Below are positions 6,460 to 14,010 of a stretch of 16,100 nt of DNA, piece after piece (the stretch's first letter is position 1; every line of letters begins with the position of its first letter). The notes beneath the pieces are model-generated. The model had not been told where the DNA came from, searched no databases, and was given only the letters and a program-made list of their open reading frames with translations. The position numbers were made by a program, and so were the translations under genes. Origin of the DNA: an uncultured Porphyromonadaceae bacterium (lineage in GTDB: Bacteria; Bacteroidota; Bacteroidia; Bacteroidales; Muribaculaceae). The stretch lies in contig URMA01000068.1 in NCBI GenBank assembly GCA_900548875.1, positions 1-16,100 on the forward strand. The letters are read 5' to 3'.

Positions 6460-9342
6460 ATGATACAGAAGAAGGATTGGAAAAAGAAACTATTATTGGC
6501 TACAATCTGTCTTTCCTACTTAGCGGTATCAGCAGGAGATATTAGCGGTGTAATCGTAGATAGTACGGACAAATCGTCGATGATAAATGCCACGGTGAGA
6601 GTTCTTCGGGAGCGCGACAGCAGTTATGTTGCGGGCGGAATGAGTGACATTGACGGACGCTTTGTGATGAAAGGACTCCCACGCGGCAAATATATTGTCG
6701 AGGCTTCCTATTTGGGCTATCAGAATGCGCGGCGCAATGTGACGCTTGCCAATTCGTCGTCGAAGGTGACGGTCGATTCCCTACAGATGGTGCCGAGCGG
6801 AATTATGCTGAAAGAAGCGGAAGTAGTGGGTGTGAAGACGGAGGTGAAGGTAATGGAGGATACGGTGGAATACAATGCCGGTTCCTACAAGACACAACCG
6901 AGTGCCGTCGTGGAGGACTTGCTGAAGCGTCTGCCCGGTGTGGAAGTCGACAGCGAAGGCAAGATCACGGCCCAGGGAAAAGAAATATCTAAAATTCTTA
7001 TTGATGGCAAGGAGTTTTTCTCCGACGATGCGCAGGTGGCTTCGAAAAATATTCCCGCCGACATTGTCGACAAGTTGCAGGTGATTGACCGCAAGAGCGA
7101 CTTGGCGCGACTGACCGGTGTGGACGACGGCGAGGACGAAACCGTCATCAACCTGACCATCAAAAAGGGCATGAAGCGCGGATGGTTTGGCAACGCGACT
7201 GCCGGTTACGGTACGGACGGCCGCTACAGTGGCAATTTCATGGTCAACCATTTCATTAATGACAATCAGGTAAGTATTCTCGGCAATGCCAACAATATCA
7301 ACGAACTGGGCTTTTCCGATCCCGGGTCGGGGCGTTTCCGCCGTTTTGGAGGCGTGAACGGAGTGAACACGTCGCAAAGCATCGGCGTGAATTTCAATGT
7401 CGGCAAGGGGGAAGCCTTCCGTATAGGCGGCGACCTGATGTATTCACATTCCGACCAACTTACGTTGCAGAAGGCTTCGAAGCAGTATTTGTTTGTCGAT
7501 TCCACTTCCTATGAAAATTCGGAAAGCAATTCGCGCGACCGCAATCATAGCGTTCGCGGCAATTTCCGTATGAAATGGGAAGTCGACTCTTTCAATACGT
7601 TGGAGTTCCGTCCGCGGTTTACGGTAAGTTTCAACGATTCGGAAAAGAACGATACTTCCTATCTGCGTGCCGGCGATGCCAACCTTACTCCCATCAACCG
7701 TGCGAAAACCATGGTGGAAAGCGAGGGAACAAGCTATGATATGGAAGGACGGCTTGTGTACAACCACAAGATGAAGAATCATCCGGGACGTTCGTTCAGT
7801 ACGCAGGTCACGTATAAATACAGCAATACGAAAGAGGACGAAACGTCGTATGCCCTCAATGAATTTTTCCTTGTGCCCGACGACAACGAAGAGCGCGACC
7901 AGTTTACGGATTCCCGTGAATGGTCGAGCCGTGTTGGAGCGCGAGTTACTTGGATGGAGCCGTTGGGCGACATCAAGAAGGCGCGCTTTCTGTCGTTTGC
8001 CTACAACATGAACTACTATTTCAACAATGCGGACAAGCTTGTCTACGACCGCGGCAGTGAGTTTGACGCCAATGAGGCGGTAGATGCGTTGGAAAACCAG
8101 TACGGGATATTGACCAACCCCGTAGTGGCCTATCAGATTGCAGATGCGACGGGCGTGCTCGATGAGGAATTGAGCAACCGTTTCCGCAATGACCAGTTTA
8201 CGCAACAGGTGCGTATCGGCTACCAGCAAAACCGCAAGACTTACCGTCTGAACGGCGGCGTATCCATTAACCCGACAATGATGCAGAGTGAGGACATGAT
8301 CAACAGTGCCCGCAACATACCTCGTCAATGGGTTTGGAACTTTGCACCGTTCATGCGTTTCCGCTATTCCTTCTCGAAGACCAAGAATTTGGCAGTCGAC
8401 TACCGTGGTTCCACTCAGTCGCCGACCATGTCGCAGTTGCAGCCAGTGGCTGATGTTTCCGACCCGTTGCGGGTAGTTGTCGGTAATCCTTCGCTTCTGC
8501 CGGCATTCCAGCATCGTTTCAATATCCGTTACAACGATTTCAATCAGGAGAAGCAGCGCAGCCTTATGGCTTTTGTCGGTGCGTCGACAACGATGAACAG
8601 CATCATTTCGAAAACCACCTACGACCAGTCGACCGGTGGACAGACAACCACCTATACCAATGTCGACGGTGTCTGGTCGGCCAACGGTATGGTGATGTTC
8701 ACAACGCCGTTCGGCAACCGCAATTGGCATTTTTCCAACCATGCTTTCCTGCGTTTTTCGCGCACGGTGGGCTACAACAATGAACTGCTGAACCGAAGCA
8801 GTTCGTTTACTATCAGCGAAACGCCGAGCCTTGCCTACCGTACGGATCTTGTCGATTTTGAGCTGCGTCCGTACTACAATCTGCAAATGACACGCAACTC
8901 CATCCAGCAGAATTCCGACCGCAACGTGCATTCCTATGGAGCCCGTTTCAATGCAAGCTATTATGCTCCGTTCGGATTGGTGCTCGACAGTGATTTTTCC
9001 TATGGCAACACCAGCGGATATTCCGAAGGCTTCGACAACGAGCAATGGCTGTGGAACGCCAGCATCTCCTATCAGTTCCTGCGCAACCGTCAGGCTACCA
9101 TCATGCTGAAGGCTTATGACCTTTTGCAGCAGAAGCAGAACATTTCGCGTTCCATCACGGCCAACTACATACAGGACCGCGAGTTTAACACCATCACGCG
9201 CTATTTCATGCTGTCGTTCTCCTACAAGTTCCAGTCGTTTGCCAAAGGCTCGTCGGAGAAGGACTTTGATTACGGAGGTCATGGACCCGGCCGTCGTCCC
9301 CCGATGGGACCTCCTCCCGGACACCGTCCCCGTCCGATGTAG
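6460..9342 (+). CDS. Outer membrane beta-barrel protein with carboxypeptidase-regulatory-like and plug domains
   Basis: This 960-aa protein resembles TonB-dependent receptors of the outer membrane beta-barrel type seen in Bacteroidota. A signal peptide (charged MIQKKDWKKK, then a hydrophobic stretch, probable cut after AVSA at residue 25) leads into a carboxypeptidase-regulatory-like beta-sandwich (about 27-105, with DIDGRFVMKGLPRGKY). A plug domain follows (about 133-235, with LLKRLPGVEVDSEGKI and ILIDGKEFF). The rest is a barrel rich in alternating aromatic strands, ending near FMLSFSYKF. A roughly 30-residue tail follows the barrel, rich in Gly, Pro, Arg and His. No SusD-like partner or TonB gene is adjacent, so it is a solitary member and its ligand is unknown. 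The gene is bounded downstream by a strong terminator. Confidence 0.88.
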   Translation: MIQKKDWKKKLLLATICLSYLAVSAGDISGVIVDSTDKSSMINATVRVLRERDSSYVAGGMSDIDGRFVMKGLPRGKYIVEASYLGYQNARRNVTLANSSSKVTVDSLQMVPSGIMLKEAEVVGVKTEVKVMEDTVEYNAGSYKTQPSAVVEDLLKRLPGVEVDSEGKITAQGKEISKILIDGKEFFSDDAQVASKNIPADIVDKLQVIDRKSDLARLTGVDDGEDETVINLTIKKGMKRGWFGNATAGYGTDGRYSGNFMVNHFINDNQVSILGNANNINELGFSDPGSGRFRRFGGVNGVNTSQSIGVNFNVGKGEAFRIGGDLMYSHSDQLTLQKASKQYLFVDSTSYENSESNSRDRNHSVRGNFRMKWEVDSFNTLEFRPRFTVSFNDSEKNDTSYLRAGDANLTPINRAKTMVESEGTSYDMEGRLVYNHKMKNHPGRSFSTQVTYKYSNTKEDETSYALNEFFLVPDDNEERDQFTDSREWSSRVGARVTWMEPLGDIKKARFLSFAYNMNYYFNNADKLVYDRGSEFDANEAVDALENQYGILTNPVVAYQIADATGVLDEELSNRFRNDQFTQQVRIGYQQNRKTYRLNGGVSINPTMMQSEDMINSARNIPRQWVWNFAPFMRFRYSFSKTKNLAVDYRGSTQSPTMSQLQPVADVSDPLRVVVGNPSLLPAFQHRFNIRYNDFNQEKQRSLMAFVGASTTMNSIISKTTYDQSTGGQTTTYTNVDGVWSANGMVMFTTPFGNRNWHFSNHAFLRFSRTVGYNNELLNRSSSFTISETPSLAYRTDLVDFELRPYYNLQMTRNSIQQNSDRNVHSYGARFNASYYAPFGLVLDSDFSYGNTSGYSEGFDNEQWLWNASISYQFLRNRQATIMLKAYDLLQQKQNISRSITANYIQDREFNTITRYFMLSFSYKFQSFAKGSSEKDFDYGGHGPGRRPPMGPPPGHRPRPM

Positions 9343-9355
9343 TGGGCGGCAACAT

Positions 9356-9400
9356 ATAAAAACAGGCCGGACTCCGCGTTGGAAGTCCGGCCTGTTTTAT
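9356..9400. terminator. Strong bidirectional terminator between the barrel gene and the DUF456 gene
   Basis: ACAGGCCGGACT (9362-9373) and AGTCCGGCCTGT (9384-9395) form a perfect 12-bp GC-rich stem around a 10-nt loop. A-rich sequence on the left (AAAAA) and TTTT on the right give U-rich 3' tails on both strands; ATATAAAA and TTTTATAT extend the symmetry apart from one extra A. It serves the barrel gene (+) and the gtrA-kinase-DUF456 group (-). Confidence 0.92.
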
Positions 9401-9435
9401 ATGTATCGTTTCTCTTAAAGAATAGCCGATAGGGA

Positions 9436-9927
9436 TTAAATGAATGCGGCGATGAATTCGTAAATGAAATAGATGCACACGATGAATTTCAGAAGCGTGC
9501 CGACAAGAAAGCCGATAAATGAACCCAAACCTGCACGAAGCGCTTCGTTGAAAGGTCGGTTGGCAATAAGTTCGCCGATAACGGCTCCGACAAACGGACC
9601 GACAATGATGCCGAACGGCATGAAGAACATGCCGACAATCGTGCCGATGGCACATCCCCAGTTTCCGTATTTGCTGCCGCCGAATTTTTTTGCACCGATT
9701 AGCGGTGTGAAATAGTCGAGCAGCAGTACGATTAGCACAAGAACGGCCCATACGACAAGCTGCGTGACGGTAAACTGATAGCGGTCAGTGAAGTGGAGAA
9801 GCAACAGTCCGACATAGGAGATCGGCGGTCCCGGGAGCATCGGAGCGATACATCCGGCCAGACCGACGAGCAGGCAGAGAGCGCCCAGGCATATCAGGGT
9901 GATGTCGAGTGCTGACAGTAGTTCCAT
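9436..9927 (-). CDS. DUF456 family membrane protein
   Basis: This 163-aa protein is almost wholly hydrophobic. It has a first segment around residues 7-30 with the conserved-looking GLAGCIAPMLPGPPISYVGLL, a second around 55-72 (VVWAVLVLIVLLLDYFTP), then a GAKKFGGSKYGNWG loop and two glycine-rich segments (about 90-120 and 132-160). The pattern fits DUF456, an inner membrane family of unknown function; the glycine-rich repeats resemble glycine-zipper helices. It is probably last in a minus-strand transcript after the PfkB kinase (40-nt gap), ending at the bidirectional terminator. Nothing in the sequence reveals a substrate. Confidence 0.88.
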   Translation of the reverse strand: MELLSALDITLICLGALCLLVGLAGCIAPMLPGPPISYVGLLLLHFTDRYQFTVTQLVVWAVLVLIVLLLDYFTPLIGAKKFGGSKYGNWGCAIGTIVGMFFMPFGIIVGPFVGAVIGELIANRPFNEALRAGLGSFIGFLVGTLLKFIVCIYFIYEFIAAFI

Positions 9928-9967
9928 ATCGTAAAGGTATTGTTAGGTGTATACTTGTCCGGTTTCT

Positions 9968-10855
9968 TTATCTTTTGAGTGTGTCGGGCAGTTCCGGTGT
10001 CGCTCCATGCTGGGTGCAGACATAGGCTGAAACTTCGACGGCTCTTGCATGGGCCGTTATCTGGTCATGGCCTCTCAGTCGGGAGGCTACGTATGTGGCG
10101 GTAAACGAATCGCCGGCTCCCACCGTGTCGACAACTTCAACTTTAGGCGTCGGGAAGAAGCTCTGTTCTTCTTTCGAGAACACGTAGCTGCCGTGGGTGC
10201 CGCATGTGAGTACAAGGTTGATGAGTGAGAAGCGGTCCACCATGTAGCGGCAACATTCTTCCGCATCCTCTATGTCGATTTCGAACATCTTCTTAACAAT
10301 TTCCAGTTCCTCATCGTTGATTTTGAATATGTCGCAGCGTTTCAGGGAGTTGGCTATGATTTCCTTGCTGTAGTAGTTTTGCCGCAGGTTGATGTCGAAA
10401 ATTTTCAGTGAGTCGGCGGGCATGGCGTCAAGGAAACGTTCCACCGTGTTTCGGCTGACCGGTGAGCGTTGTGCGAGCGAACCGAAACAAACGGCGCAGG
10501 AATTGCGGGCTATTTCTTCGAGTTCGGATGTAAACGGGATGTTGTCCCATGCCGTGTTTTCGCAAATCTCATAGCTTGGAATGCCGTTTTCGTCGAGGTG
10601 GACATTGACGGTTCCTGTCGGGTATGCCGTTTTTGCAACGGCGAGTTTCGCTTTGCTGCCTTTCAGTATATTGATAATTTCGTCTCCCAGAGGATCGTTG
10701 CCGACGGCGCTGACAATCAGTCCGTTCAGCCCGAAATTGGCAATGTGGTTTGCAAAGTTGGCAGGAGCTCCTCCTACTTTTTTGCCGTCGGGCAGCATGT
10801 CCCACAGAAGCTCGCCCATTCCGACGATATAAGATGCATTGTTTATTGTTTCCAT
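9968..10855 (-). CDS. PfkB-family carbohydrate kinase, probable fructokinase
   Basis: A cytoplasmic sugar kinase of the ribokinase/PfkB family, 295 aa, a normal length. Near the N terminus GELLWDMLPDGKKVGGAPAN (14-33) is the sugar-binding part typical of fructokinases. The C-terminal PfkB signature is DTVGAGDSFTATY (243-255), with the anion hole GAGD and the catalytic base Asp249. FDINLRQNYY (153-162) is the family's central motif. Fructose is the likely substrate from the close N-terminal match to fructokinases, but other hexoses are possible. It lies between the gtrA-like gene upstream (31-nt gap) and DUF456 downstream, all on the minus strand, and no sugar transporter or hydrolase is adjacent. 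Confidence 0.9.
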   Translation of the reverse strand: METINNASYIVGMGELLWDMLPDGKKVGGAPANFANHIANFGLNGLIVSAVGNDPLGDEIINILKGSKAKLAVAKTAYPTGTVNVHLDENGIPSYEICENTAWDNIPFTSELEEIARNSCAVCFGSLAQRSPVSRNTVERFLDAMPADSLKIFDINLRQNYYSKEIIANSLKRCDIFKINDEELEIVKKMFEIDIEDAEECCRYMVDRFSLINLVLTCGTHGSYVFSKEEQSFFPTPKVEVVDTVGAGDSFTATYVASRLRGHDQITAHARAVEVSAYVCTQHGATPELPDTLKR

Positions 10856-10886
10856 ATTGTTAGTTTTGAATCAGCATTCCCTGAAA

Positions 10887-11297
10887 TTACGCTTTCCGAG
10901 GTTGAAACGTAACAAATTTGTTCATGAGAAAGTTGACAGCCCCGAATACGAACAGCCCGAGGAACTGTGCCAGATACTCGTTCAGGTTGAGAAGTTCGCA
11001 CATGATAAAAACGAACAGCACCTGCAACAGATATGCGCAGCCGAAAGCTGTCAGAAACAGGGTGATTTCCCGTTTCACGTTTCCTCCTTTTGATTGAAAA
11101 ACCCATCGCTTGTTCCAATAGAAACTGCTGCAGATGGCAAGCGTGTAGGCACACACGTTCGACTCATACAATCCTTGCCGTAGGAGCGACATCATAATCC
11201 ACACGGTCAGCGAGATAATGATGAAGTTGCTGAATCCGACAATGATAAAGCGAATCAGCCGTCTGTTGTTGAGCAATAGTTTCTTGATGAAAGACAT
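10887..11297 (-). CDS. GtrA-like membrane protein
   Basis: This 136-aa protein has four predicted membrane segments (about residues 14-36, 43-60, 78-98 and 105-125) and the GtrA-family hallmarks: RFIIVGFSNF near the N terminus, a central FYWNKRWVF motif, and FLMNKFVTF at the end. GtrA-like proteins are thought to help move polyprenyl-linked sugars across the inner membrane for cell-surface polysaccharides. No glycosyltransferase is next to it, so the partner is unknown. It probably heads the minus-strand group with the PfkB kinase and DUF456. Its promoter has consensus -33 and -7 boxes only 8 nt from the ATG, so the transcript may be nearly leaderless. Confidence 0.9.
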   Translation of the reverse strand: MSFIKKLLLNNRRLIRFIIVGFSNFIIISLTVWIMMSLLRQGLYESNVCAYTLAICSSFYWNKRWVFQSKGGNVKREITLFLTAFGCAYLLQVLFVFIMCELLNLNEYLAQFLGLFVFGAVNFLMNKFVTFQPRKA

Positions 11298-11305
11298 ATT
11301 GGAAA

Positions 11306-11336
11306 CAAAGTTACGTTTATTTCCCGAATATGCAAA
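11306..11336 (-). promoter_or_regulatory. Consensus promoter of the gtrA-kinase-DUF456 group
   Basis: On the minus strand TTTG (11336-11333), a 19-nt spacer and TAACTTTG (11313-11306) reproduce the Bacteroidota promoter TTTG-N19-TAnnTTTG. The -7 box ends only 8 nt before the ATG at 11297, so transcription would begin within a few bases of the start codon. Confidence 0.75.
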
Positions 11337-11366
11337 ATGCGGGGTAGTGCAACTTTATCCGAAAAT

Positions 11367-11567
11367 CTATCTGAGTCTTGAGGGAGAGCCGTGCCAGGAA
11401 CAGCCGAGACAGAAAACCTCGTCCAGATAGAATCCTTCGAGGGATTCGTCGGGATATTTGGGGGTCACTGTGCCGTCGGCAAGTACATAGACAAGCCGTC
11501 GGTCGCCATTCGCGTTTTTGACATAAAACGCTGCAATCTGGCATTGGGGGCAAACACGTTTACGCAT
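11367..11567 (-). CDS. Small four-cysteine (zinc-ribbon-like) protein of unknown function
   Basis: I do not recognise a named family for this 66-aa protein. It has CPQC at residues 6-9 and CLGC at 53-56, a spacing typical of a four-cysteine zinc ribbon, and the middle carries charged, ordered sequence (RRLVYVLADGTV, DESLEGFYLDEV). His59 lies close after the second pair. Its ATG is 3 nt after the MATE stop codon (TAG) on the same strand, so the two are almost certainly translated from one mRNA. No signal peptide or membrane segment is seen, so it is cytoplasmic. The tight coupling and the ordered cysteine pairs argue for a real gene; it could be a metal-binding accessory or simply a passenger of the transporter transcript. 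Confidence 0.72.
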   Translation of the reverse strand: MRKRVCPQCQIAAFYVKNANGDRRLVYVLADGTVTPKYPDESLEGFYLDEVFCLGCSWHGSPSRLR

Positions 11568-11570
11568 AGG

Positions 11571-12935
11571 CTATGAAGCAAAAGGTGGAGTTGTCTTGAA
11601 TCTTCGGATTTGGTAGAGCAGCATAAGGATGGCGGCTACCGCAGCAAAGAAGTCGGATGTAGGCATGCTCGCCCATACGCCGGTGATGCCCCAATGGAGC
11701 GGAAGCAGTGCCAGTCCCGGCAACAGAAACAGCAGTTGGCGGGAGAGGGAGAGGAAAATGGCAATGCCCGCTTTCCCGATGGACTGGAAGAACTGGCAGA
11801 TGATGATTTGTGCGCCTACAAGCGGGAACATGAGGATTCCGATGCGGAGTGCCGTTTCCGATTGTGCCGTGAGTTCCTGACTGTCGGTAAACATTCCGAC
11901 GAAGATATTCGGGAACAGTTCGCCGACGATGAATCCCAGCGTGGTGACCGCCATGGCGGCTATGATGCCGAGTTTCAGTGTACGTTTCACACGGTCGACA
12001 TGTTCGGCACCGAAATTATAGCCGGTTATCGGTTGCATGCCTTGTGCTATGCCCATGACAATCATGACGAACAGCATCTGTATACGGTTGAGAATACCGA
12101 ACGCGCCGATCGACAGGTCGTTGCCGTAGGTAAGCAGACGGTTGTTGATGAAAATGACAATGCAGCAGGCACATACGTTCATGATGAACGGCGACATGCC
12201 GATGCTGAAAATATTTTTGACAATGCGTTTGCGCAGCTTCATCCGTTGTTTGTTGAAGCGGACAAAACTTTTCTGGTTGAAGAAATGGGAGAGCACCCAA
12301 ATCATTCCGACAAACTGGGAGGCTATCGTGGCCGTTGCCGCTCCCCGGATGCCCCATTTCAGAACGAAAATGAAAATAGGGGCGAGAATGACGTTGCAGC
12401 CAACGGTGAACATCGACGAAATCATCGCTTTTTTCGGATAGCCCGTAGCACGCATGATGTTGTTAAGTCCAATCATGACATACGAAATAGGACTGCCGAG
12501 CAGAATGATCTGCATAAAGTCGCGGGCATAGGGCAGGGTGTCGTTGCTGGCTCCAAAGAACCGCAGAATCGGGTCGAGGAACATGAGCGTGAGCCCTCCG
12601 TAGAAAATGGCGCTGATGACGCTGAGAATCGTGACGTTGCCCAAAATTTCTTCAGCTCCTTTCTGGTCTTTTTGTCCGAGTCGGATGGAGGAAATCGTGG
12701 CGCCGCCCACACCGACAAGCGTACAGAAGGCAACCAGCAGGTTCATGAGCGGGAATGTGATGGCAAGTCCGGAAATGGCAAGCGGGCCTACGCCATGGCC
12801 AATGAAAATACTGTCGATTATGTTGTAGAGTGACGTCAGCGTCATGCCGATGATGGCCGGCAACGAATATTGCAGAAGGAGTTTCCCGATGGGAGCTTCA
12901 CCCAGAATGTGTGGATTATTTGTTGTCATGCTCAA
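11571..12935 (-). CDS. MATE-family efflux transporter
   Basis: A 454-aa inner membrane protein with about twelve membrane segments arranged as two similar halves, the layout of MATE (NorM/DinF-type) cation-coupled multidrug exporters. The start MSMTTNNPHILGEAPIGKLLLQY with SLPAIIGMTLTSLYNIIDSI after it is typical of the Bacteroidota group, and GQKDQKGAEEILGN in the first half and PITGYNFGAEHVDRVKRTLK in the second correspond to the repeated loop after helices of each half. Substrates cannot be predicted. The 66-aa four-cysteine gene follows after 3 nt. Upstream, the -7 box is embedded in a palindrome that may bind a repressor. Confidence 0.93.
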   Translation of the reverse strand: MSMTTNNPHILGEAPIGKLLLQYSLPAIIGMTLTSLYNIIDSIFIGHGVGPLAISGLAITFPLMNLLVAFCTLVGVGGATISSIRLGQKDQKGAEEILGNVTILSVISAIFYGGLTLMFLDPILRFFGASNDTLPYARDFMQIILLGSPISYVMIGLNNIMRATGYPKKAMISSMFTVGCNVILAPIFIFVLKWGIRGAATATIASQFVGMIWVLSHFFNQKSFVRFNKQRMKLRKRIVKNIFSIGMSPFIMNVCACCIVIFINNRLLTYGNDLSIGAFGILNRIQMLFVMIVMGIAQGMQPITGYNFGAEHVDRVKRTLKLGIIAAMAVTTLGFIVGELFPNIFVGMFTDSQELTAQSETALRIGILMFPLVGAQIIICQFFQSIGKAGIAIFLSLSRQLLFLLPGLALLPLHWGITGVWASMPTSDFFAAVAAILMLLYQIRRFKTTPPFAS

Positions 12936-12954
12936 ACCTAATTACCTATTACGG

Positions 12955-12974
12955 AACAAATGTACGCATTTGTT
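12955..12974 (-). promoter_or_regulatory. MATE promoter -7 element embedded in a palindrome
   Basis: On the minus strand TACATTTG (12964-12957) fits TAnnTTTG and ends 21 nt before the MATE ATG. AACAAATG (12955-12962) and CATTTGTT (12967-12974) are perfect 8-bp arms around TACG, so the palindrome covers most of the -7 box. No good -33 box is visible. An operator is inferred from the overlap. Confidence 0.5.
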
Positions 12975-13395
12975 TGTTGACAGAACGGTTTATGCCCTTT
13001 GTGTTTTGAAATTTTTTGAAAAATTATAATATTTCATGGCTGTTATATATAAATAATTAAGGTGTAGACGGGAGAAGGTATGCGGGCGATTGAGGTGGTT
13101 TTTTGTGCTGTTTGGAGGCAATTTAGGGCCGATTGGAAATTATATGTGTTAAATTTTACATTGTTAACGTGCAGAAGCGGAAAAAAAGAAGAAAAAAAGC
13201 GGTTTTTGGGCAAGAAAATCGATTTTTTTTGAAGAAAAATCGAGAAAAATATGTTTTACAGCATAAAATTTAAAATCATTTGTAACTTATTGAAATACAG
13301 TATGCTAAATACTATTTGCAGTTAAACGCACCTGCGTATGGACGGTGTTGGAAAAGAAAAAAATGCATGTTAGCGTAATTTTTTTGAGAAAAATG

Positions 13396-13425
13396 CTTGT
13401 GATATTTTTTTTTGTTATAACTTTG
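13396..13425 (+). promoter_or_regulatory. Promoter of the PepSY-like gene
   Basis: TAACTTTG (13418-13425) matches TAnnTTTG exactly. CTTG (13396-13399) lies 18 nt upstream, one base short of the usual spacing and one base off TTTG. The predicted leader is about 45 nt, AT-rich, with no Shine-Dalgarno before the ATG at 13475. Confidence 0.6.
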
Positions 13426-13474
13426 TATCGTTTTTGAAGCATAAAAATTGTTTTATTATTAAAATTTAAACGAA

Positions 13475-13912
13475 ATGAAAAAGTTAGTTTTATTATTAGT
13501 ATGTATGTTCACAATGCACACAATGGTAATGGCAGATAATGACAAACCGATCCAAGTAAATCAACTCCCTGCAAAGGCTCAAACTTTCCTCAATACCTAC
13601 TTTAAAGATCATAAAGTGGCATTAGCAAAACAGGAAACAGAATTATTCTATAAAAGCTACGATGTGGTCTTCACTAATGGAGAAAAAGTAGAATTCGATA
13701 AGGCGGGAGAATGGACAGAAGTTAAATGCCAGCAAAGTGAAGTCCCTGCACAGATCATCCCGGAAGCAATCCGTACTTATGTAAAGACAAACTATCCGGA
13801 CGTTAAAATCTTACAGATTGAACGGGATAAAAAAGAATATGAAGTAAAGCTGTCTAATCGTTGGGAAATCAAGTTCGACTCTAAGATGAGAGTAATTGAC
13901 ATTGATGACTAA
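13475..13912 (+). CDS. PepSY-like secreted protein
   Basis: This 145-aa protein has a signal peptide (MKKLVLLLVCMFTMHTMVMA, probable cut before Asp21) and a mature part made of two similar units: about residues 31-83 (LPAKAQTFLNTYF to GEWTEV) and 95-145 (IPEAIRTYVKTNY to MRVIDID). Each unit has a short helix, then strands ending in a [E/K]FD turn (KVEFDKAGEW, EIKFDSKMRV). That is the pattern of the PepSY-like families of small periplasmic Bacteroidota proteins, whose function is unknown. Line 13501 has 22 G/C of 60, clearly lower than the left part of the window. It has its own promoter and ends at a long hairpin shared with the GNAT gene. Confidence 0.87.
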   Translation: MKKLVLLLVCMFTMHTMVMADNDKPIQVNQLPAKAQTFLNTYFKDHKVALAKQETELFYKSYDVVFTNGEKVEFDKAGEWTEVKCQQSEVPAQIIPEAIRTYVKTNYPDVKILQIERDKKEYEVKLSNRWEIKFDSKMRVIDIDD

Positions 13913-13916
13913 AATA

Positions 13917-13983
13917 AAAAAACAGTAAATCATCGAATAGGAGGAAACACCGCTTCCTCCTATTCGATGATTTACTGTTTTTT
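13917..13983. terminator. Bidirectional terminator with a perfect 30-bp stem
   Basis: Bases 13917-13946 pair without a mismatch with 13954-13983 around the 7-nt loop ACACCGC. The stem begins with AAAAAACAGT and closes with AGGAGGAA, so each strand ends in a run of six T after the hairpin. It begins 4 nt after the PepSY-like stop and ends 27 nt before the GNAT stop, serving both converging genes. The stem is much longer than a normal intrinsic terminator. Confidence 0.93.
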
Positions 13984-14010
13984 GACTTTAAGTTCCCGAC
14001 CCGTTTAATG

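Larger units (their letters stand above)
12936..13474. other. Gene-free AT-rich stretch of 539 nt
   Basis: No convincing gene was found between the divergent MATE and PepSY-like genes. The left end holds the MATE promoter palindrome and the right end the PepSY-like promoter. The middle is AT-rich with several A and T runs (about 13180-13250). TCGATTTTT (13219-13227) and AAAAATCGA (13235-13243) form a 9-bp hairpin but no T run follows. No riboswitch or small RNA was recognised. It marks the boundary between the higher-GC left part and the lower-GC right part of the window. Confidence 0.6.

Noticed and set aside
7444..9324. 626-codon minus-strand open frame opposite the outer membrane protein gene
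   Set aside because: It is a shadow of codon use in the real gene; its translation has no recognisable domain, and the plus-strand protein has a signal peptide, plug and barrel.
11610..12833. 407-codon plus-strand open frame opposite the MATE gene
   Set aside because: The translation is abnormally rich in charged residues and histidine with no domain, as expected from the antisense of a membrane protein.
13219..13243. TCGATTTTT/AAAAATCGA hairpin as a terminator
   Set aside because: No gene ends nearby and no T run follows; it lies in an A/T-run-rich tract where such a dyad can arise by chance.
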